Of a stretch of 64,000 nt of DNA, positions 7,380-15,614 are shown one piece after another. Within the stretch, counting starts at the first letter, position 1. Every line of letters begins with the position of its first letter. Both the position numbers and the translations under genes were made by a program. The stretch is from positions 124,001 through 188,000 of the forward strand of contig NZ_FNBB01000006.1 of the NCBI RefSeq assembly GCF_900102105.1. The letters are read 5' to 3'. The DNA comes from Agrobacterium pusense. Its GTDB lineage: Bacteria; Pseudomonadota; Alphaproteobacteria; Rhizobiales; Rhizobiaceae. The notes under the pieces are model-generated. The model was not told the origin of the DNA, made no database searches, and worked only from the letters and a program-made list of their open reading frames with translations.

Positions 7380-9593
7380 TTACAGCGGTTGGCTGGAAGA
7401 ACCGGTTGCAAATGTGGGCATCGCCTTCAGCATGCCCTCGATCTCGCCAGCCGCCACGGGGCGGCCGAAATAGTAACCTTGCCCGTAGGGACAACCGGCA
7501 GCGCGCAGAAAGTCAGCCTGCTCGGCCGTTTCCACGCCTTCGGCAATGACATCGATGCCCAGTGAACCGGCAAGCTGGATCATGATCGAAACAATGGCGC
7601 TGTCTTTGGTTTTTGCCGGCAGATGCGTGAGGAACGAGCGGTCGATCTTCATGCACGAGAGAGGGAATGTCTTGAGCATGCCAAGACAGGAATAGCCGAT
7701 GCCGAAGTCATCCAGTGCCAGGCTGACGCCCATCTGCTTGATGGCGCGCATGATGCGCACTGACGTGTCGACATCCTGAATGATGAGCGTCTCGGTAATC
7801 TCGATTTCCAGCAGCGAAGGTGCAAGGCCGGTTTCCTTCAGCACCGAACTGATCTGGTCCGCCAAACCGGCCTGGAACTGCCGGGGGGAGATATTGACTG
7901 CCATTTTGAGAGGCGACAATCCAGCAGCCATCCAGTCTCGCGCCTGACGGCACGCTTTTTTCAGAATGCTCTCCCCAAGCTCCACGATGAGGCCGGTTTC
8001 TTCCGCAAGGCCGATGAATTCCGCAGGCCCAAGCAGTCCCTCCGCCGGGTGCTGCCAGCGCACCAGCGCCTCCACCCCACTGATTCCGCCGGTAAGTAGA
8101 TCGACCTGCGGCTGGAAATGCAGGATGAATTCATCCCGTTCCACGGCCCTGCGCAATTCCTCGATACGCGTGACCTTCTTTCGCAAATCGTCTGCCATGC
8201 GCGGCGAGAAGGTGGCGATACCGTCCCGACCATTATGTTTCGCCTGATACATGGCAAGATCGGCAGCGGCGACGATCTCCGCCGTGGTTTCCCCATGTTC
8301 CGGAAAAAACGCCACGCCGATGCTGGATGTCGCCTTGATATCATAATTGCCGATGCGCAGCGGCTGTGAGACCGCAGCCTGGATGCCTTGAAGCCGGGAT
8401 TCGAAACCGTCCGGCTGCTTCTCCAGAATGACAACGAACTCATCCCCGCCCACCCGCAACACGAGATCGTTCCGACCGAGGCTCCCTGCAATGCGCGCCG
8501 CCGTCTTCGAAAGCAGCGCATCGCCGACGCTGTGGCCCAGCGTGTCGTTGATCTGCTTGAAATTGTCGAGGTCGAGGAAGCAGACGGCGATCGTCCGCCT
8601 GGCTTTTGCCGCCGCCGCAAGAACTTCCGGCAGTCGTGTATCGAGAAAACGGCGATTGGGGAGCCGGGTCAGCATGTCGTGATCGGCCAGAAAGGCGATA
8701 TGTTCGGCAGCACGTTTGCGGTCGATCGCGAGCCCCGCCATGCGTGCAGCCGCACCGATAAATTCCACCAGTGCCGGATCTGGCTGGCGGGCCGCGAGCA
8801 TGCACCAGACAAAACCGTGCGCCTTGCCGTCGCTGGCGGGAATATCGAAGCTGAAGGCCGTGTTATCGGCAGGGGAAGTGATGATGTCAGGATCGCTAAC
8901 CGAGGAAATCAGCGCCGTCAGCCCCGCATGCGGAGCGAGTGCCGGCGATGCATAAACCGAAGGTTCACCCGTAGCGGCGTCGAACACCCGTACGGCACAG
9001 GCAAGCCCTGTGGCGAGATTTTCAATCGCCTTGACGAATTCCTCCAGGAAATCCTCGATACGCGCCGCCGCGACAATCATTTCGAGAATGCGCGCCTGCG
9101 TCTGCAGCAGCCTTTCGGAAGCCTTTTTCTGGGTTATGTCCCTAGAAGCGCCGACCACCCCGATGATGTTGCCGGACTTGTCCCGCAGCGGCACGCGCGA
9201 CATCATCAGCCAGCGGTCGATATCGCCGCGCATGGCCCGCTCTTCGTAACCGAGATCCGGTTCTCCCGTGCGCATCACCCGTGCCTCGGTGTCGGGAATG
9301 CCCGCCCGCCGTGCTGCTTCGCCGTGAATATCGTAATCGGTGAGGCCAATCAGCTCCTCCACCGTGTCAAAACCATTTTCCTTGACGATTGCGCGGTTCG
9401 CAAACAGGAAACGACCTTCCAGATCCTTGGCATAGATAAAATCCGGGACGTGGTCGATCATCGCTTCCAACAACACATGCCGGTCGGATGGATTACTATT
9501 TTCATCTGTTGGGGTAGAGGCAGACGGCCCTGTTTCGCGCTTTTTTCGCGATATCCGGTTCTGCACGGGTGTCTTCGGGCCCTTGGAACGCAC
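7380..9593 (-). CDS. PAS-GGDEF-EAL cyclic-di-GMP turnover protein
   Basis: 737 aa from a GTG at 9593 (weak GAGGCGG site upstream). A PAS domain (about 40-155, DFIYAKDLEGRFLFANRAIV) is followed by a PAC-like RDITQKK linker and a GAF-like segment (about 165-290). GGDEF (382-386) and EAL (508-510) signatures are both intact, along with LTRLPNRR and DDFGIGYSCL. It could therefore both make and degrade cyclic-di-GMP. The autoinhibitory RxxD site is not canonical: the Asp is at 376, but the Arg position holds Gly373. No transmembrane segments were seen, so a cytoplasmic sensor is likely. It is monocistronic. Confidence 0.92.
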   Translation of the reverse strand: MRSKGPKTPVQNRISRKKRETGPSASTPTDENSNPSDRHVLLEAMIDHVPDFIYAKDLEGRFLFANRAIVKENGFDTVEELIGLTDYDIHGEAARRAGIPDTEARVMRTGEPDLGYEERAMRGDIDRWLMMSRVPLRDKSGNIIGVVGASRDITQKKASERLLQTQARILEMIVAAARIEDFLEEFVKAIENLATGLACAVRVFDAATGEPSVYASPALAPHAGLTALISSVSDPDIITSPADNTAFSFDIPASDGKAHGFVWCMLAARQPDPALVEFIGAAARMAGLAIDRKRAAEHIAFLADHDMLTRLPNRRFLDTRLPEVLAAAAKARRTIAVCFLDLDNFKQINDTLGHSVGDALLSKTAARIAGSLGRNDLVLRVGGDEFVVILEKQPDGFESRLQGIQAAVSQPLRIGNYDIKATSSIGVAFFPEHGETTAEIVAAADLAMYQAKHNGRDGIATFSPRMADDLRKKVTRIEELRRAVERDEFILHFQPQVDLLTGGISGVEALVRWQHPAEGLLGPAEFIGLAEETGLIVELGESILKKACRQARDWMAAGLSPLKMAVNISPRQFQAGLADQISSVLKETGLAPSLLEIEITETLIIQDVDTSVRIMRAIKQMGVSLALDDFGIGYSCLGMLKTFPLSCMKIDRSFLTHLPAKTKDSAIVSIMIQLAGSLGIDVIAEGVETAEQADFLRAAGCPYGQGYYFGRPVAAGEIEGMLKAMPTFATGSSSQPL

Positions 9594-9783
9594 CTATCCG
9601 CCTCATCACTTTATAAGAGAGCAGAATAGTAGGATTATACATATTATATAAATATGAACGAGGGGCGGAGATAGGGTGGCCGGTGGCCGTCTGTACGCTT
9701 GCGGCGATGAAATAGCGCCTGTCTCAGGGAAACGGCGCGGATAGAAGCCGCGCCGCAAGAATTCCGGCATCCAGCAAGGCCCG

Positions 9784-10719
9784 TCACACCACCGGCGTCG
9801 GCAGCTCCCTGCCGGCAAAATGCGCGTCGAGATTGGCAAGAACGAGTTCTGCCATGGCCCGTCGCGTCTGATGCGTGCCGCTGCCGATATGTGGGGCGAG
9901 CGTGACGGTTTCGAAAGCAAACAGCGCTTCCGGCACACGCGGTTCATCCTCGAAGACATCAAGCGCAGCACCTGCGATCACGCCATTCGAAAGTGCCTCA
10001 ATGAGCGCCTTCTCATCCACCAACGAGCCGCGAGCCACGTTGACAAGCACACCCTGCGGGCCAAGCGCGTTCAGAACCTCGGCATTGACGATATGACGCG
10101 TTTCGGCGGTGGCCGCTGCGGCGATGATCAGCACGTCACAATTAGCGGCCAGAGCTTCGATGCTGTCATAATAATCATAGGCGACATCGCGACGATTTCT
10201 CGCGGTGTAGGAGATATGCGCATCGAAACCTTCGAGCCTCCTGGCAATCGCCTGACCGATGCGGCCGAAACCGAATATGCCATAGCGACGACCGGCCACG
10301 CGGGTGGAAAGGCCCATGTCGCCCTTCAGCCATTGCCCGGTGCGGACATATTGGTCTGCCTGCGGCAGCCTGCGTGCCTGCGCCAGAATAAGGCCGAGAG
10401 CAAGATCCGCGACATCGGCCGTCAACACGTCAGGCGTATTGGAAACACGAAAGCCGCGCCGCTTCGCTTCAGCCAGATCAACCTTGTCGAAGCCGACGCC
10501 GTTGATGGCAACGATTTCAAGCTTTGGTAACGCTGCACCAATATCCACCGGCAGGCCGATATGACCGCCGGTGACGACGCCGCGGATCGCGCCGCCTTTT
10601 TCAGCGAGGAAAGCGGCCCTGTCTGACACTTCGAACAGGCGATGCACGGTGAAGCGCTGCGCAAGTTCTTCCTCCAGTGCCGGGATGAGCGGGCACAGCT
10701 GCACGATTTCAGTGGTCAT
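9784..10719 (-). CDS. D-2-hydroxyacid dehydrogenase (glyoxylate/hydroxypyruvate reductase type)
   Basis: 311 aa. The NAD(P)-binding motif GFGRIGQAIARRL lies in the middle. The catalytic triad positions of the family are present: Arg in VARGSLVDE, Glu in DVFEDEPRVPE and His in APHIGSGTHQ. It reduces 2-keto acids or oxidises D-2-hydroxyacids in the cytoplasm. It is the last gene of the polar amino-acid transporter operon, 23 bases after the ATPase gene, so it may process a keto acid derived from the imported compound. Confidence 0.88.
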   Translation of the reverse strand: MTTEIVQLCPLIPALEEELAQRFTVHRLFEVSDRAAFLAEKGGAIRGVVTGGHIGLPVDIGAALPKLEIVAINGVGFDKVDLAEAKRRGFRVSNTPDVLTADVADLALGLILAQARRLPQADQYVRTGQWLKGDMGLSTRVAGRRYGIFGFGRIGQAIARRLEGFDAHISYTARNRRDVAYDYYDSIEALAANCDVLIIAAAATAETRHIVNAEVLNALGPQGVLVNVARGSLVDEKALIEALSNGVIAGAALDVFEDEPRVPEALFAFETVTLAPHIGSGTHQTRRAMAELVLANLDAHFAGRELPTPVV

Positions 10720-10742
10720 GGATTTTCCTTTGTGCCGGTGAA

Positions 10743-11474
10743 CTACTTTACATCGGCCTTGACGAATTGCCGGAGTTCCGGCGTTTGCGGATTGGCGAAG
10801 AGTTCGGACGAGCGGCCCTGTTCCCAGATCTTGCCCTTGTGCATGAAGATCGTTTCGGTCGCCACGCGCCGCGCAAAGGCCATCTCATGGGTCACCAGGA
10901 TCATGGTCATGCCGTCTCTGGCGAGGTTTTCCATGACAGTCAGCACTTCTTCGGTGAGTTCCGGATCGAGCGCAGACGTCACCTCGTCGAACAGCATTAC
11001 CTTCGGCCGCATGGCAAGCGAGCGGGCAATCGCCACACGCTGCTGCTGGCCGCCGGACAGCTGGTCCGGATAGGAATCGAATTTCTCCGAAAGACCGACG
11101 AGCTGCAGAACCTCACGAGCGATATCCTTGGTTTCCGATTTTGCCACGTCCTTGACGATGCGCGGCGCAAGCATGATGTTTTCACCCACCGTCAGATGCG
11201 GGAACAGATTATAGCTCTGGAACACGATGCCGACATCGGTGCGCAGCTTCCGCAGGGCCTTGGCGTCTTCGCCGATCGCATGACCGGCGATTTCGATGCG
11301 GCCGGAATTGATCTTTTCCAGCCCGTTCATGCAACGCAGAAGCGTGCTCTTGCCCGAGCCCGAGCGGCCGATGAGGGCGAAGACTTCACCACGGCCGACC
11401 GTCAGCGACACGCCTTTGAGGACTTCCAGAGCGCCAAAGCTCTTGTGAACGTTTTCAACGATTACTTCCGGCAT
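10743..11474 (-). CDS. Polar amino-acid-type ABC transporter ATPase
   Basis: 243 aa from the ATG at 11474, behind GGAGGCTTC; the long N-terminal extension in the same frame is not real. Walker A GRSGSGKST, signature LSGGQQQR, Walker B VMLFDEVTSALDP and the switch His in LVTHEMAFA are all present. It is a GlnQ/HisP-type energy subunit on the inner face of the membrane. Its first codons overlap the end of the preceding permease gene by 20 bases. Confidence 0.94.
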   Translation of the reverse strand: MPEVIVENVHKSFGALEVLKGVSLTVGRGEVFALIGRSGSGKSTLLRCMNGLEKINSGRIEIAGHAIGEDAKALRKLRTDVGIVFQSYNLFPHLTVGENIMLAPRIVKDVAKSETKDIAREVLQLVGLSEKFDSYPDQLSGGQQQRVAIARSLAMRPKVMLFDEVTSALDPELTEEVLTVMENLARDGMTMILVTHEMAFARRVATETIFMHKGKIWEQGRSSELFANPQTPELRQFVKADVK

Positions 11475-12114
11475 GAAGCCTCCTTTCCAGCCAACGCGAC
11501 AGCTGGGATAACGGGTAGCAGACGATGAAATAAAGAATGGCCACCGCGACGAAGACGCGGAACGGCTGGAACGTGGCATTGTTGATGAGCTGCCCCGCTC
11601 TTGCCAGTTCGACGAAACCGATGATCGATGCGATGGACGTGTTCTTGACGACCTGGACGGCAAAACCGACGGTCGGCGGTAGCGAAATTCGGATCGCCTG
11701 CGGCAGGATGACGTAGCGATATTGCTGGGCCCGGGTGAGAGCGAGCGACTCCGACGCTTCCCATTGCTGTTTCGGCACCGCCTGGATGCAACCGCGCCAG
11801 ATTTCCGCGAGATAACCTGACGTATAGATGGTCATCGACGCGCCGGCGGCAAAAAGTGGCGGCAGTTCCAGCCCGGCAAGGCTGAGGCCGTAATAGGACA
11901 GGAACAGGATCATCAGCACCGGAATGCCCTGGATCACCTGAATGTAGGTGCCGGCGGCAATGCGCAGCGCCTTGAAATTCGAGGTGCGGGCGAGCGCCAC
12001 GAAGAAGCCGACGATACCGCCGCCGATTAGCGCAATGATCGTCAGAAGCACGGTCCATTGCAGGGCGGTCAGCAGAAAGCCGAATTCGTTCCAGCCGAAA
12101 GTTCTAAGGGTCAT
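11455..12114 (-). CDS. Polar amino-acid-type ABC transporter permease
   Basis: 219 aa from the ATG at 12114 (MTLRTFGWNEFGFLL), preceded by GGAGGTGCAG. It is a HEQRo/GlnP-family membrane subunit with IQVIQGIPVLMILF and the EAA-type loop ESLALTRAQQYRYVILPQA. It overlaps the previous permease gene by 4 bases (ATGA). It probably forms a heterodimer with that second permease. Confidence 0.93.
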   Translation of the reverse strand: MTLRTFGWNEFGFLLTALQWTVLLTIIALIGGGIVGFFVALARTSNFKALRIAAGTYIQVIQGIPVLMILFLSYYGLSLAGLELPPLFAAGASMTIYTSGYLAEIWRGCIQAVPKQQWEASESLALTRAQQYRYVILPQAIRISLPPTVGFAVQVVKNTSIASIIGFVELARAGQLINNATFQPFRVFVAVAILYFIVCYPLSQLSRWLERRLHAGSNR

Positions 12115-12815
12115 GACTGCACCTCCGGCAAAGCGGTCATCGTCTTGCGGGCCACGCGGCGACCGAACAGCCACATGCCGACAAGGGCAAGGATGAGCCG
12201 CAGGCTGAGCGCCAGCACCAGATAGATGAGCGTGACGACGATGTAGACCTCGAAGGAGCGATAGGTCTGCGATTCCACGAAGGCTGCAGCGGCGGCAAGC
12301 TCATGGGTGGAGATGGCCGAGCATATGCTCGATGCCAGCATCATCAGCACGAACTGGCTGCAGAGGGATGGATAGACCTTGGCAATGGCGGGCACGATAA
12401 TGACGTGACGATAAATCTGGTACTTGGTGAAGCCCAGAGCCTCACCCGCCTCGATCTGCGACTTGTGCACCGCCTCGATGCCGGCGCGGATGATCTCCGT
12501 CGAATAGGCGGCAAGATTGATCGTCATGCCGATCAGCGCCGCCGTATCCGCCCCGACGCGAAAGCCGAGACCCGGCAGGCCGAAATAGACGATGAAAAGC
12601 TGCACGAGGAACGGCGTGTTGCGGATGACTTCGACATAAGCATCCACGATGATGCGGACGATGCCACCATTGATGGAGCGCAATGAAGCGAGAAGAATGC
12701 CGAAAGCGCAGCCGAGCACGATGGAGAGGACCGACAGTTTGATCGTCAGCCATATGCCGTTCAGAATTTCATCCTGATATTGGGCGAGCGCGCCGAATTG
12801 GAATGTATAGGACAT
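12111..12815 (-). CDS. Polar amino-acid-type ABC transporter permease
   Basis: 234 aa, MSYTFQFGALAQYQDEIL. Family landmarks are VEVIRNTPFLVQLFIVYFGL and EAGEALGFTKYQIYRHVI. It is the first permease of the operon, 66 bases after the binding-protein gene, with a GC-rich hairpin in the gap. It gives the inner-membrane pore together with the next gene product. Confidence 0.93.
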   Translation of the reverse strand: MSYTFQFGALAQYQDEILNGIWLTIKLSVLSIVLGCAFGILLASLRSINGGIVRIIVDAYVEVIRNTPFLVQLFIVYFGLPGLGFRVGADTAALIGMTINLAAYSTEIIRAGIEAVHKSQIEAGEALGFTKYQIYRHVIIVPAIAKVYPSLCSQFVLMMLASSICSAISTHELAAAAAFVESQTYRSFEVYIVVTLIYLVLALSLRLILALVGMWLFGRRVARKTMTALPEVQS

Positions 12816-12839
12816 GCGTCACTCCGTTGACATTTCCCG

Positions 12840-12865
12840 GCCCGCCGAACGTATTCCCGGCGGGC
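12840..12865 (-). other. GC-rich stem-loop between binding-protein and permease genes
   Basis: GCCCGCCG (12840-12847) pairs perfectly with CGGCGGGC (12858-12865) across a 10-base loop. It sits just after the binding-protein stop and has no T-run. I infer an intercistronic attenuator or mRNA stabiliser, as often found after binding-protein genes. Confidence 0.55.
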
Positions 12866-12881
12866 GCGTTGAAAGGCTCAA

Positions 12882-13685
12882 TCAGAAGCTTGGCAATTGC
12901 GGCAGCGGGCGACCGGTCCATTTGACCGAGATGCGGTCGAGATCGCCGGACATCTTCATCAGGTAAATGGAGGTGTTCAGCCACTGGCGCAGCTCGAAAT
13001 CCTCAAGCTTGGTCGCCATGGAATTGCCCTGCTGGAAGAAGGTGAACCCGACCTGGAGACCGGCTTCCGGGCGCTGCTTGATGATTGCTTCACCAACCGT
13101 GGACGGCAGGGCGACGGCATCCACCTGACCCGCAAGCAAAGCTTGGGCGCTGGTGGAATCGTCTTCGTAAACGACGATTTCGAGACCTTCGACGTTGGCC
13201 TTGCGCAGCGCGGTTTCCTGTGAGGAACCGCGGTTGACCGACACGCGCTTGCCCTTGAGGCTGTCGAGATTTTCGAATTTCTGGTCCTTGCCGGAGATGA
13301 TATCCATGTTGAAGGCGCTGTATGGCTGCGTGAACATCACAGTCTTGGCGCGTTCGCCGGTCGGCGCAAGCGTCGCAACGAGGAAATCGACCTTGCCGGT
13401 CTGAAGGGCCGGAATACGCGCTGGAGGCGTCAGCGGCACCAGTTCCACCGGCAGCGACAGGTAGGAACCGATGAGATTGGCAACATCGACGTCATAACCG
13501 GAAGGGTTGCCCTTTTCATCCACCATGCCCATCGGCGGCGCGCCCGTGAGGACACCGATCTTGACCTTGCCGCGCGCCGTGATCTCGCTGAGCGAGACGG
13601 CATGGGCGGACGTTGTAGCCGCAAGCGAAGCTGCGGCAACGCCAACAGCAACGGTCATGTTTTTCAGAAATCTGGATATGCTCAT
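12882..13685 (-). CDS. Polar amino-acid-type ABC transporter substrate-binding protein
   Basis: 267 aa from the ATG at 13685, behind GGAGGAGAAAC. A signal peptide (about residues 1-29, ending TTSAHA) precedes an SBP_bac_3 fold: KVKIGVLTGAPPMGMVDEKG at the start of the mature protein, GYDVDVANLIGSYL, and PARIPALQTGKVDF. These proteins deliver amino acids or opine-like amino-acid derivatives to the permease pair. The ligand is not deducible. Two LacI-type operators lie upstream. Confidence 0.92.
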   Translation of the reverse strand: MSISRFLKNMTVAVGVAAASLAATTSAHAVSLSEITARGKVKIGVLTGAPPMGMVDEKGNPSGYDVDVANLIGSYLSLPVELVPLTPPARIPALQTGKVDFLVATLAPTGERAKTVMFTQPYSAFNMDIISGKDQKFENLDSLKGKRVSVNRGSSQETALRKANVEGLEIVVYEDDSTSAQALLAGQVDAVALPSTVGEAIIKQRPEAGLQVGFTFFQQGNSMATKLEDFELRQWLNTSIYLMKMSGDLDRISVKWTGRPLPQLPSF

Positions 13686-13750
13686 GGTTTCTCCTCCAAC
13701 CCAAATAATAGCTGCCCCATGCAGAACAGCGGCCTTCGCAAACCGAAAAA

Positions 13751-13764
13751 TGTTCTCGATAACA
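13751..13764. promoter_or_regulatory. LacI-family operator, copy 1
   Basis: TGTTCTCGATAACA matches the symmetrical form TGTTATCGATAACA at 13 of 14 positions and has the central CG typical of LacI-family sites. It is 66 bases upstream of the binding-protein start (minus strand). Confidence 0.6.
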
Positions 13765-13912
13765 TTTCTAGGCGCTTGACTAAAAACTCCTCCCAAGAAA
13801 CTGTGAAAACACAGAACCAGATGAACTTCTTATGACATTCAATCAGTTAGCACGATTATCGATTTTCCTCTCTTCGACATCGCTTCACGTTCTTGGCAGG
13901 ATCAATAATGCA

Positions 13913-13926
13913 TGTTATCGGTATCA
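13913..13926. promoter_or_regulatory. LacI-family operator, copy 2
   Basis: TGTTATCGGTATCA matches TGTTATCGATAACA at 12 of 14 positions. It lies 55 bases before the small plus-strand gene at 13981 and 162 bases from copy 1, so both divergent promoters could be repressed, possibly with looping. The LacI regulator encoded at 14420 is the obvious candidate. Confidence 0.55.
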
Positions 13927-13980
13927 TTGCAAGTCCGATCTACAGAACTGTTTCGATCGGCATTCATTTCGGGAGGAAAC

Positions 13981-14301
13981 ATGTACACACGCTCGGCAAT
14001 TTTCGAAGGCAGGATTCACGCAGGCCGGGAGGAGGAGTTTTTTCGCATCGTCGAGGAAAAATTACTGCCTGTCTGGAAGCGCATGCCGAATGCGCAGGCG
14101 GTGCGAGTGATGCGTACGGAGCGCACGGACCCGGACGCGGCCCAGATCATCATGGTGCAGGAAATCGACTATCCGTCGATGGAGGCCGTGGAGGAAGCAC
14201 TGGTCTCGCCGGTCCGGCTGGAAGGCCGGGTACTGACGGATGAGATGATGAGCATGTGTGACGGGCGTTTCTACCATCTGGTCTATAGCCGCGTCGCGTA
14301 A
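13981..14301 (+). CDS. Small conserved protein of probable dimeric ferredoxin-like fold
   Basis: 106 aa, starting MYTRSAIFEGRIHAGREEEF behind GGGAGGAAAC. The pattern of a short strand, a helix with EEKLLPVWKRMP, a strand with AVRVMRTERTD and another with IIMVQEIDY resembles the dimeric alpha/beta barrel proteins (antibiotic monooxygenase or Dabb-like). I do not recognise a specific family. It is divergent from the ABC operon and shares the LacI-operator region with it, so it likely belongs to the same regulon. Confidence 0.75.
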   Translation: MYTRSAIFEGRIHAGREEEFFRIVEEKLLPVWKRMPNAQAVRVMRTERTDPDAAQIIMVQEIDYPSMEAVEEALVSPVRLEGRVLTDEMMSMCDGRFYHLVYSRVA

Positions 14302-14419
14302 ATCCGGTGCACGTCGCATTGATCTGCAATCATACGGCGTGCTTTCCCTTGGTATCTTCGTGTATGTCTTGTCGTGAACCGGTCTTCATTCAGCCGGATT
14401 GTAACTGGGGAGACATGCT

Positions 14420-15496
14420 TTGGTGGAGCGCACGCCCTTGGCCGCAGCGTTAGTCACGTCAAAAAAAGCTACCATGAGCGACGTCTCGAAACTCGCGGGC
14501 GTCTCCAAGATGACCGTTTCGCGGGTGCTGGCCGATCCTGCCCTGGTGTCGGAAGAGACGCGCCAAAAGGTGATGAAGGCCATTGAGAAGCTTGGTTATG
14601 TGCCTGACCGAATCGCCGGTTCGCTTTCTTCTCGCCGCACCAATTTCATCACCGCCATCCTGCCGACTCTCACCAACTCAAACTTCGCCGACAGCGCTCA
14701 AGGCCTCGCCAATGCGCTACGCGCCGCCGATTACCAATTGCTGATCGGTTACACCATGTACGACCTGCAGGAAGAAGAGCGCGTCATCCGCACCATGATG
14801 GAGCGCCGTCCCGACGCGATTGTCGTCGCCGGCACGGTTCATACCAAGATGGCAAGCGAAGTGTTGATGCGCGCCGGTATCCCGATCGTTGAAATCTGGG
14901 ACGTACCCGAACATCCGATCGACCATGCGGTCGGCTTTTCCAATTACGAAGTGGGAAGAACCGCCGCCAAACACCTGATATCGCTTGGATTCACGCGCAT
15001 AGGCGCACTTGGCTCCCGAGCCGATGGCGACGTTAAGGACTGGCGCGGCGAAAGCCGCCTGCTCGGTTTCGGGGCGGCGCTGCGCGAAGCCGGCATCGCC
15101 GATGATCTCATCATCCGCGAGGGCAGCGCGCCGGTCTCATACGATCACGGCGCGAAAACGCTGGGCTCCCTGTTGGCCAAGGCGCCCGATGTCGAAGCCA
15201 TCTTCGCCGTGTCGGATATTTCCGCTGTCGGTGCGCTGATGGAATGTCATCGCCGCGGCATTCATGTACCAGACCAGATTTCCATTCTCGGCTTCGGTGA
15301 TTTTGATATTGGCAGACAATGCTATCCGGCGATTTCAACGATACGGGTCGACGCACAGATGATCGGCCGCAAAGCGGGCGAGTTGCTGCTTTCGATATTG
15401 GAGGCAGAAAAGGATGCCGCTGTTCCCGAGGGTGCGCGGGTGGATGTCGGCTTCCAGCTTATCGTGCGGGAGACGACGAAGCGGTTGGGCCGGTGA
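14420..15496 (+). CDS. LacI-family transcriptional regulator
   Basis: 358 aa from a TTG at 14420, 7 bases after GGGGAG; a GTG at 14423 is equally possible. The ATG at 14474 would cut into the first HTH helix. The N-terminal HTH reads MSDVSKLAGVSKMTVSRVL, followed by the hinge IEKLGYVPDRIAGSLSSRR and a periplasmic-binding-protein-like effector domain (GEARDA-like inner region, DISAVGALMECHRRG). It likely represses the transporter/dehydrogenase operon through the two operators at 13751 and 13913. GntR/IdnR-type sugar-acid regulators bind similar sequences, which hints at an acidic ligand. Confidence 0.9.
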   Translation: MVERTPLAAALVTSKKATMSDVSKLAGVSKMTVSRVLADPALVSEETRQKVMKAIEKLGYVPDRIAGSLSSRRTNFITAILPTLTNSNFADSAQGLANALRAADYQLLIGYTMYDLQEEERVIRTMMERRPDAIVVAGTVHTKMASEVLMRAGIPIVEIWDVPEHPIDHAVGFSNYEVGRTAAKHLISLGFTRIGALGSRADGDVKDWRGESRLLGFGAALREAGIADDLIIREGSAPVSYDHGAKTLGSLLAKAPDVEAIFAVSDISAVGALMECHRRGIHVPDQISILGFGDFDIGRQCYPAISTIRVDAQMIGRKAGELLLSILEAEKDAAVPEGARVDVGFQLIVRETTKRLGR

Positions 15497-15523
15497 AGCT
15501 TTAGCCCTGTTGGAACGAGCGGC

Positions 15524-15568
15524 TACCGCATCTTTCTTCTCCCCGCCGGGGAGAAGAAAGATGCGGTA
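15524..15568. terminator. 45-base perfect hairpin between convergent genes, probable bidirectional terminator
   Basis: Two 22-base arms, beginning TACCGCATCTTTCTTC, flank a single central C. The hairpin extends further (AGCGG / CCGCT) with a one-base bulge. It lies between the LacI gene stop (15496) and the stop of the minus-strand racemase-like gene (15615). The pyrimidine-rich TCTTTCTTCT arm stands in for a U-tract. Confidence 0.6.
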
Positions 15569-15614
15569 CCGCTGTGGCGTACTCACCATTCCACCCGAGT
15601 GACCTGTAACGCTC

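Noticed and set aside
8388-9629. 413-aa plus-strand ORF opposite the GGDEF-EAL gene
   Set aside because: Antisense shadow: the minus frame encodes intact PAS, GGDEF and EAL motifs, and the plus frame shows no recognisable family or ribosome binding site.
14415-14417. ATG at 14415 as start of the LacI gene
   Set aside because: It is in a different frame from the regulator; the TTG/GTG at 14420/14423 are in frame and well spaced from GGGGAG.
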